A stretch of DNA of 5,743 nt from a bacterium (GTDB lineage: Bacteria; Patescibacteriota; JABMPQ01; JAQVVF01), in assembly GCA_030611905.1 (NCBI GenBank), contig JAUWOX010000070.1, forward strand, positions 1 through 5,743. Direction: 5' to 3'. The first letter of the stretch is position 1. Each line of letters begins with the position of its first letter. Made by a program: the position numbers and the translations under genes. Under the pieces are notes generated by a model, which made no database searches, had not been told where the DNA came from, and was given only the letters and a program-made list of their open reading frames with translations. Below, in pieces: positions 1 to 4,668 of this stretch.

Positions 1-224
1 ATTATTTAATCAAATATTTTATCAAACTATTCAAGAAAAAGATTTCCGAGCTTCCAGAACTCATCGCTCTGTTTGCTTTTTATATAGCAACGCTAATCGG
101 ATTTTTCCTCTCGCTTTATTTAGTCACCAATATGTTAAGTATTTTTTACTGGATCACTCTTGGATTAATTGTCAGTCTATATAAGATGCACGTCAGCAAT
201 AATCAGCGCCATCATCAGCGTTAA
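1..224 (+). CDS. C-terminal end of a polytopic membrane protein (partial)
   Basis: An open frame runs from base 3 to the TAA at 222-224, with a second stop (TAG) directly after, giving 73 residues with the N-terminus outside the window. The visible part has a basic stretch (KLFKKK, residues 9-13), a hydrophobic segment at about 20-41 and another at about 44-60. It ends in a short polar tail rich in His, Gln and Arg. This is the end of a multi-pass inner-membrane protein. Because a GT4 glycosyltransferase follows after only 11 bp on the same strand, the likely candidates are an O-antigen ligase/polymerase (Wzy/WaaL type) or a polysaccharide flippase. No family-specific motif falls in the visible part, so this assignment rests on context. 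The short spacing and lack of an intervening terminator suggest one operon with the next gene. Confidence 0.65.
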   Translation, partial: YLIKYFIKLFKKKISELPELIALFAFYIATLIGFFLSLYLVTNMLSIFYWITLGLIVSLYKMHVSNNQRHHQR

Positions 225-235
225 TAGTTTCTACT

Positions 236-1537
236 ATGAAAATTATTTTAGCCAACAAATTCTATTATTTAAAAGGCGGCGCCGAACGCTATTATTTTAA
301 TTTAAAAAAACTTTTAGAATTACATGGCCACGAAGTCATTCCCTTTGCCATGCACGATGAAAAAAACTATTCTTCTAAATATTCAAAATATTTTGTCAGC
401 AATGTTGATTTTAGCAAATCTGGTCACGCCTTGAAAAAAATCTGCCGCACTCTTTATTCCTGCGAAGCCAAGAAAAAATTTAAACAACTCATCCAAGATA
501 CTAAGCCCGACTTAATTCACGTCCATAATATTTATCATCAGATCTCCCCATCTATCTTAACCGTAGCTAAAAAATACAATATCCCAATTGTCCAAACTCT
601 TCACGATTTCAAATTAATCTGCCCCAATTACGCTTTATATTCCAAAAATGAACTCTGCGAGCAATGCAAGAAATACAAATATTATAAATGCACATTTCGT
701 AAATGTATTAAAAATCAATTCTGGGCTAGCTTACTGGCCACTAAAGAAATGTATTTTCATAAATTAATTCGCATTTATAAAAACAATATTAATTTATTTC
801 TAGCCCCTAGCCAATTTGCTCATAATAAAATTCTAGAATGGGGAATTATTCCAGAAAAGCAAATCACTGTTTTGCCAGAATTTATTTTTAGAGCAAGTCG
901 CATGGCGAGGGAGATGACTCCCTCTCCAATAGTTGGTGAGGGTCTCCAGACCTTCGCCACATCAGCGCACCAGCCAGAGAAACATAATTATATTCTCTAT
1001 TTCGGCCGCCTAATCAAAGGCAAGGGAATTGATACTCTCATTTCAGCCATGAAAAATATTTTAGACACAGGAACAGGCCATAGCCTGTACTTACATATCG
1101 CCGGTCGCGGCCCCCAGGAGAAAAAGCTTCGTCATTTAGCTAAAAAAGAAAATATCAATAATATAAAATTTCTCGGTTTTTTAGATCAAGACGAACTCAA
1201 AAAACAAATCCTCAATTCTCGATTCATAATTCATCCGTCTGAAGTTTATGAAACCTTTGGCTTATCAATTTTAGAAAATTATAATTTAAACAAACCAGTT
1301 ATTGCTTCTAATCTCGGCGCTCTGTCAGAAATAGTTGAAAATAAAAAAACCGGCTTATTGTTTAAGTCCGGCGATAAAGCAGATTTAGCTGAAAAAATAA
1401 ATTATCTTTTGCAGAACAAAGAGCTAGTCCAGCAAATGGGAGAAAACGCCAAGCAATTAGCTGAACAAAAATATAATCCAGAAGATCATTATCAGGAATT
1501 AATTAAAATTTATAACAATTTAGTTGACAACATTTAG
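236..1537 (+). CDS. GT4 family glycosyltransferase with an in-frame palindromic insert
   Basis: A GT-B fold, retaining glycosyltransferase of family GT4 (433 residues) that probably transfers a sugar from a nucleotide-sugar donor to a lipid-linked or growing surface glycan at the cytoplasmic face. The N-terminal Rossmann domain has the Gly-rich acceptor loop KGGAER (13-18) and the HDFKLICPN motif (123-131). It also has a Cys cluster, C141-x2-C144-x7-C152-x4-C157, seen in a subgroup of GT4 enzymes. The C-terminal domain starts near YILYFGRL (252-259). R258 and K263 are the expected donor-phosphate contacts, and E339-x7-E347 is the GT4 E-x7-E motif. Residues about 219-247, between the two domains, are foreign in composition and encoded by a palindromic element. 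They make the protein longer than many relatives, but every core motif is present, so it is probably active. The ATG at 236 has no SD and lies 11 bp after the upstream stop, suggesting operonic translation. The acceptor and sugar cannot be read from the sequence. Confidence 0.93.
   Translation: MKIILANKFYYLKGGAERYYFNLKKLLELHGHEVIPFAMHDEKNYSSKYSKYFVSNVDFSKSGHALKKICRTLYSCEAKKKFKQLIQDTKPDLIHVHNIYHQISPSILTVAKKYNIPIVQTLHDFKLICPNYALYSKNELCEQCKKYKYYKCTFRKCIKNQFWASLLATKEMYFHKLIRIYKNNINLFLAPSQFAHNKILEWGIIPEKQITVLPEFIFRASRMAREMTPSPIVGEGLQTFATSAHQPEKHNYILYFGRLIKGKGIDTLISAMKNILDTGTGHSLYLHIAGRGPQEKKLRHLAKKENINNIKFLGFLDQDELKKQILNSRFIIHPSEVYETFGLSILENYNLNKPVIASNLGALSEIVENKKTGLLFKSGDKADLAEKINYLLQNKELVQQMGENAKQLAEQKYNPEDHYQELIKIYNNLVDNI
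890..976 (+). repeat. Palindromic element inserted in frame in a coding gene
   Basis: A GC-rich patch in an AT-rich gene with nested inverted repeats. The outer arms TGGCGAGGG (903-911) and CCTTCGCCA (951-959) pair over 9 positions with one G-U. The inner arms CCCTCTCCAA (920-929) and TTGGTGAGGG (933-942) pair with one T-T mismatch around a 3-nt loop. A further small hairpin, GGTCT/AGACC, sits at 941-952. It encodes roughly R219-P247 (including TPSPIVGEG), an extension where GT4 proteins normally go straight from the interdomain linker to the FGRL strand. The design resembles REP-like or Rickettsia-type palindromic elements that insert into coding genes without breaking the frame. The exact ends are uncertain and no clear target duplication is visible. 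Confidence 0.7.
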
Positions 1538-1553
1538 CTATTAACCGTTGTCT

Positions 1554-1587
1554 AAAATTATCAGCTCTGGCAGCTGATTATTTTTTT
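1554..1587 (+). terminator. Intrinsic terminator between convergent genes
   Basis: Arms ATCAGCT (1560-1566) and AGCTGAT (1572-1578) enclose the loop CTGGC. Beyond one T-T mismatch the stem extends by AAAAT/ATTTT (1554-1558 with 1580-1584). A seven-T run (1581-1587) and further T tracts follow, giving a good terminator for the plus-strand glycosyltransferase that stops at 1537. On the minus strand the same hairpin lies just past the hydrolase stop and is followed by a short T stretch, so it may act in both directions. The plus-strand T tract runs into the 3' end of the opposing gene. Confidence 0.82.
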
Positions 1588-3670
1588 ATTTTTTTATCTT
1601 TTTATTTTTTTTAACATATTTTCCGCCCCAATCCTTCTTGGTCTGTTTTATTTTCACATCAAATTCAAAGGCTGTCACAGAATGCGCAGGAAATTTATAC
1701 TTAAAGTGATTGGATGCATTATCTATTTCAGATTCAGTAATATTCACATTTTGTTGATCAGCGATATTGCTGCTCATCATTGTGGCCGAATTCATGGTAT
1801 AAACTTTTGCCTTTGATTTTACCAGAGCATTATTAATAAATACATCAGACTTTAAAGAGGCAACCGCATGCTTGTTTACAACAATTAAATATACTTTCTT
1901 CTTCTTTTTAGCTCTTGAAGAATAAGCAGTTAAATAGGGAATATTCTTCATTTTCGGCACATTTTTTTTGGCCCCATTGGAAAATTTCGGCGATTGAACC
2001 ACAAGAGTGTTCAACATTCTTTTTCCAAAATGTTTGGCATACATTTCCATTGCTAGAGCCGCAGGTTTTGGCTGATAATCAGAAGTAAAGGCTCCCCATT
2101 GATAATTATCTTCAGCGCCTAATTTATGAAACTGTCCAAATTTAACCTGGCGTTCAGCCATTTTGCCCAACAAATCAGCCACCGTTAATCCATAAACCAT
2201 GCTAATTCCCTTTTTATAATTTCCAGTATTAAATTCAGTTACAAAGAATTTCATTTTCTTGCGTTTCTTTTTAGAAACATATCTTTTTAATAACTTCTTA
2301 GTTCGCTTTACTACGCCCATATTCTTGCCCAAGCTGGTTTTATAATTATAAGCAAAAGAATGCGGAGAAGCCAAGAGTTGAGTATTGGAAATATTACTTT
2401 CAGCCCAGAATGGATAAAAATGAAAAACCACAAAATTAATTTCTTCTCCAGCTCTTTTAAATAACTCTTCTTCCCAATTTCCAAAAGATAACACAATATT
2501 AGCTCCAACTTTTATAGATGGATCCACGGCTTTCATGGCTCGAGAAAATTTCTTCACTTTTTCAGCATAAACCTCAATTGGCATAAAGCCATCGCCATAC
2601 ATGTATGTTTCATTTCCCAATTCCCAATGCTTAATATTTCTGCCCTCATAAATATTTAATCTTCTCACTAAATCAGCCGCTTCTTCAGCAGTTCCCCGCA
2701 TATTAACTGTTACAATTGGCCTAAATCCTCCATCTTGTGAAAATCTTAATTGTCCTTCAAAATCAGCCACGCCCCATGGCCGAGCATCAAAAACCGGCTG
2801 CCTCTGTTCGCTTCGCCATAAAAATTTGTATGAATTATAGACTCCATTTTGCCGCAAAGCCAGGCCCATAAATCCTTGATCATAAGGCCACTCGCTTGAA
2901 GTCGTCATTTTTGCTTCCACAGAATAATTATGCCAATTTCTTGAACCGGCTGATTTTATTGCCAAGCCTTGTTTCCCTTTATGATAAAATTTCCCATCTT
3001 TTAAATACCAACTCCCATTATCATACCAATCGGGCAAGTCCGCATTATGCCAGCCATTATTAAACCAATGATTAAAATCATCTTCTAAAATAATTTGTCC
3101 AGCAGCATTATAAACTTTGACATCATCAAAGCTGACTTTTTGATTATACGAAGAAATCAAAGATAATTCGCCGGCAAAAAAAGAGTTATCTTGAACATCA
3201 AAAATTAAAACATCATCAATAAAAATTTTAATATTACTATCTCTGGCTTCAACTTTAACTTTATATTCCTGCCCAGGATTATACGGAACATTATCACTAG
3301 CCAACATTTTATAATCACCATGCTCAACTTTGGCCAAAAATCTAGCAGGGGAATCAACGCCTTGAATTATTTTAACAGTCCGCGCTCCATTCTCTTTAGC
3401 TGCCGTTAATAATCTATCATCATATTCAAATTCTGAATCAATGCTGTAACCATAAATATTCTTGCTGACTTTATTTTTAGCCTTATAAGCATCAACAATA
3501 ATTTTTGGATTAAAATTAACCCCAGCACTATCTCCCATGGACAAGACAAGACCGCCTAATAAAAAAATAGCCAACACTCTTGCTGTTGGCCTTATTTTAC
3601 CCAAAATATAATAAGGAAATTTAGATTTCCTTCTTCTGCTAGGAACTAATTTTATTCTTTCTTTAGACAT
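1586..3670 (-). CDS. Membrane-anchored GH51-like clan-A glycoside hydrolase with inserted jelly-roll domain
   Basis: A 694-residue protein with a basic cytoplasmic N-terminus (1-29) and one hydrophobic segment (about 30-46), so it is anchored outside the membrane or exported. The (beta/alpha)8 barrel begins at SKNIYGYSIDSEF (69-81) and AAKENGARTVKI (90-101). It resumes at RQPVFDARPWGVADF (290-304), followed by TVNMRGTAEEAADL (321-334), as in GH51. The acid/base is N353-E354 in WELGNE, H417-x-Y419 fits the GH51 active-site His/Tyr, and E479 in VTEFN is the nucleophile candidate. A beta-rich C-terminal domain spans about 555-675, followed by a Lys-rich tail. Residues about 109-289 are a LamG-like jelly roll with swapped halves, placed where GH51 enzymes carry the PGG loop; that motif is absent (IQG at 102-104). 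The likely activity is alpha-L-arabinofuranosidase or a related exo-glycosidase on surface or environmental glycans; GH39 or GH79 relatedness is possible. The start has no SD and lies very close to the predicted transcription start. Confidence 0.85.
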   Translation of the reverse strand: MSKERIKLVPSRRRKSKFPYYILGKIRPTARVLAIFLLGGLVLSMGDSAGVNFNPKIIVDAYKAKNKVSKNIYGYSIDSEFEYDDRLLTAAKENGARTVKIIQGVDSPARFLAKVEHGDYKMLASDNVPYNPGQEYKVKVEARDSNIKIFIDDVLIFDVQDNSFFAGELSLISSYNQKVSFDDVKVYNAAGQIILEDDFNHWFNNGWHNADLPDWYDNGSWYLKDGKFYHKGKQGLAIKSAGSRNWHNYSVEAKMTTSSEWPYDQGFMGLALRQNGVYNSYKFLWRSEQRQPVFDARPWGVADFEGQLRFSQDGGFRPIVTVNMRGTAEEAADLVRRLNIYEGRNIKHWELGNETYMYGDGFMPIEVYAEKVKKFSRAMKAVDPSIKVGANIVLSFGNWEEELFKRAGEEINFVVFHFYPFWAESNISNTQLLASPHSFAYNYKTSLGKNMGVVKRTKKLLKRYVSKKKRKKMKFFVTEFNTGNYKKGISMVYGLTVADLLGKMAERQVKFGQFHKLGAEDNYQWGAFTSDYQPKPAALAMEMYAKHFGKRMLNTLVVQSPKFSNGAKKNVPKMKNIPYLTAYSSRAKKKKKVYLIVVNKHAVASLKSDVFINNALVKSKAKVYTMNSATMMSSNIADQQNVNITESEIDNASNHFKYKFPAHSVTAFEFDVKIKQTKKDWGGKYVKKNKKIKK

Positions 3671-3681
3671 TTTCTTGGCTT

Positions 3682-3710
3682 AGATTAGCAAAAAATAAAG
3701 GCATTGTCAA
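3682..3710 (-). promoter_or_regulatory. Promoter of the glycoside hydrolase gene
   Basis: On the minus strand, a perfect -35 TTGACA (complement of 3705-3710) is separated by 17 nt from TAATCT (complement of 3682-3687), with a TGC extension just upstream of the -10. Transcription should start about 5-7 nt before the ATG at 3670, leaving almost no leader. That fits the lack of an SD and suggests near-leaderless translation. Confidence 0.6.
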
Positions 3711-3731
3711 ACTTTAAAATTCATGTACACT
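3704..3731 (+). promoter_or_regulatory. Candidate promoter of the small exported protein gene
   Basis: TTGTCA (3704-3709, one change from TTGACA) is followed after 16 nt by TACACT (3726-3731), which keeps the key T, A and final T of a -10 box. TATAAA at 3731-3736 is an alternative with a poor spacer. The -35 overlaps the -35 of the divergent hydrolase promoter, since TTGTCAA reads as a -35 on both strands. A start near 3738 would give a leader of about 100 nt. Confidence 0.42.
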
Positions 3732-3773
3732 ATAAAAATCGCACCTTATTTAAAAAACTTCAAAGCACAAAAA

Positions 3774-3834
3774 AGAGAATCTGTCTCTAAAAAACGCCCG
3801 ATTCAAAAACGGGCTCACACCGAAAAGGAGGTGT
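3774..3834 (+). promoter_or_regulatory. Structured leader with strong SD, partly sequestered
   Basis: Three small hairpins occupy the leader: AGAGA/TCTCT (3774-3778 with 3784-3788), GCCCG/CGGGC (3796-3800 with 3810-3814) and ACACC/GGTGT (3817-3821 with 3830-3834). The AAGGAGG ribosome site (3825-3831) sits 6 nt before the ATG at 3838 and fixes that start. The last hairpin places its final GG in a stem. This is the only strong SD in the window. The leader could modulate translation, but no known riboswitch or leader class is recognised. Confidence 0.5.
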
Positions 3835-3837
3835 CTC

Positions 3838-4347
3838 ATGAAACGCGTAACTGGGAGTCATATACAACGCATTTTTGGTACCCGTAAGATTATTTGGATA
3901 GCAACTCTCTTGCTATTTCTAACTCAAAGCAGTACTGTTTTGGCATCTGGAGGATGGTTATTGGGCGCTCTTATCGGCGGTGGCACCGGTTTCTTGGTTG
4001 GTGCGGCGACTTGTAGTCAAGACGAGCTTGGCAACATAGATGATGGTTGCTTGGGTAGCTCTGGACTTGGTGGAGCTATTATTGGCGCTTTAATCGGTGC
4101 GATTACTGACGTTTCAGATGCAGTTCGAGAAAAGAAAGCCGATACAAAAGATCAGGCAACAGAATTGTCTCTCCTAGCACTTTTTCAACAAGAAATAAGG
4201 ACAAATTCGCACCCTCACATATTTCCTATATCGAGATCATTACTTGCTCTGAAAATCCCCGTCGTCGACTTAACACGACCCATGCAAAAAGTTATTGTTC
4301 GCCCCCCATTTTCTCTATTGACTCCGGCAGAAACTCTTAGTCTATAG
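3838..4347 (+). CDS. Small exported glycine-zipper protein of unknown function
   Basis: A 169-residue protein of unrecognised family. A signal peptide is likely: basic N-terminus, hydrophobic core at about 18-33 and a probable cleavage site after VLA (34-36). The mature part has two Gly-rich hydrophobic helices with small-xxx-small spacing, GALIGGGTGFLVGAA (43-57) and GLGGAIIGALIGAI (76-89). They are joined by a polar loop with two cysteines, C59 and C71, so a helical hairpin that a disulfide could close is plausible. A charged stretch (97-106) leads into a 60-residue C-terminal part with no recognisable domain. Glycine zippers are known in membrane-inserting, pore-forming and envelope lipoprotein-like proteins, but no specific role can be assigned. 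The gene is richer in G+C than its neighbours, has the only strong SD, and has its own predicted promoter and terminator. It is therefore a monocistronic unit, possibly acquired or under separate control. Confidence 0.8.
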   Translation: MKRVTGSHIQRIFGTRKIIWIATLLLFLTQSSTVLASGGWLLGALIGGGTGFLVGAATCSQDELGNIDDGCLGSSGLGGAIIGALIGAITDVSDAVREKKADTKDQATELSLLALFQQEIRTNSHPHIFPISRSLLALKIPVVDLTRPMQKVIVRPPFSLLTPAETLSL

Positions 4348-4385
4348 ACATATCCTAATACTGCCAAGAATTAAAAAGTTCTTTT

Positions 4386-4413
4386 AACTGCGTAAATTAA
4401 GCGCAGTTTTTTT
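4386..4413 (+). terminator. Intrinsic terminator of the small exported protein gene
   Basis: Arms AACTGCG (4386-4392) and CGCAGTT (4402-4408) form a 7-bp stem with a 9-nt loop, followed by a seven-T run (4407-4413). It lies 38 bp after the stop codon. Confidence 0.85.
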
Positions 4414-4442
4414 ATCGGCCCACACACTATATGAGCCGATAA
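4412..4442. repeat. Inverted repeat after the terminator
   Basis: TTATCGGC (4412-4419) and GCCGATAA (4435-4442) are perfect 8-bp complements around a 15-nt spacer. The repeat overlaps the terminator T tract by two bases. No T run follows on the plus strand, so it is not a second plus-strand terminator. It could be a protein-binding site, an mRNA 3' stabiliser or part of a small element that includes the adjacent heptamer array. Confidence 0.55.
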
Positions 4443-4447
4443 TTGTA

Positions 4448-4496
4448 ATCTGTCATCCCTTATCTGATATCTGGCATCTAGCATCTAGCATCTGAC
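4448..4496. repeat. Seven-unit heptamer tandem repeat
   Basis: Seven contiguous 7-bp units in exact phase, starting at 4448, 4455, 4462, 4469, 4476, 4483 and 4490: ATCTGTC, ATCCCTT, ATCTGAT, ATCTGGC, ATCTAGC, ATCTAGC, ATCTGAC. Every unit begins ATC, and six begin ATCT. Two adjacent copies are identical while the outer ones are more diverged. The array ends 6 bp before a -35 box. Confidence 0.85.
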
Positions 4497-4502
4497 AAGC
4501 CC

Positions 4503-4531
4503 TTGACATTTAAATTCTAATCTGCTAATAT
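4503..4531 (+). promoter_or_regulatory. Distal promoter of the second glycosyltransferase gene
   Basis: TTGACA (4503-4508), 17-nt spacer, TAATAT (4526-4531) with a TGC extension at 4523-4525. It matches the hydrolase promoter closely (TGCTAAT core in both). The start would be near 4538, giving a leader of about 130 nt. Confidence 0.6.
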
Positions 4532-4541
4532 ACGCTGTCAA
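4514..4541 (-). promoter_or_regulatory. Possible opposing promoter
   Basis: On the minus strand, TTGACA (complement of 4536-4541) is followed after 16 nt by TAGAAT (complement of 4514-4519, 5 of 6 to consensus). It would read back across the heptamer array towards the small gene, giving an antisense or non-coding transcript. No minus-strand gene lies ahead of it, and AT-rich DNA yields such matches by chance. Confidence 0.25.
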
Positions 4542-4580
4542 TCAAGTTTTTCCCCAAAATAAACCAAAAAACCAAAAGCC

Positions 4581-4609
4581 TTGACAGGGAAAAAGATGTA
4601 TGTTATCAT
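4581..4609 (+). promoter_or_regulatory. Proximal promoter of the second glycosyltransferase gene
   Basis: TTGACA (4581-4586), 17-nt spacer, TATCAT (4604-4609, 5 of 6 to consensus) with a TGT extension at 4601-4603. It is the best promoter match in the window. The start would be near 4616, giving a leader of about 53 nt without an SD. The leader begins with a weak 5-bp hairpin (4615-4619 with 4624-4628). Confidence 0.72.
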
Positions 4610-4668
4610 TACCTGTCTTTAAGAAGACTTTTTAGAAGCGTTATTCGTAAAAAATTCGCGAAAATATC

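Noticed and set aside
903..959. Palindrome inside the glycosyltransferase as an internal terminator or a frameshift scar
   Set aside because: No T tract follows the stem, and the frame and all downstream GT4 motifs are intact.
2311..2508. A 65-codon minus-strand open frame
   Set aside because: It lies entirely inside the hydrolase gene in another frame, has low-complexity hydrophobic content from AT-rich codons, and has no ribosome site.
4370..4387. TTAAAA/TTTTAA inverted repeat before the terminator
   Set aside because: It is a short A/T-only stem expected by chance in this composition; the neighbouring GC-containing hairpin explains termination.
4448..4496. The heptamer array as a CRISPR array
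   Set aside because: The units are contiguous 7-mers with no spacers of 25-40 bp, and no cas gene is visible.
4615..4633. GTCTT/AAGAC hairpin followed by five T as a terminator or attenuator
   Set aside because: The stem has only 5 weak pairs and begins at the predicted transcription start, so no useful transcript would precede it.
4655..4662. TTCGCGAA palindrome just before the second glycosyltransferase start
   Set aside because: It is a single 8-bp palindrome with no second copy or flanking operator structure, too little to call a binding site.
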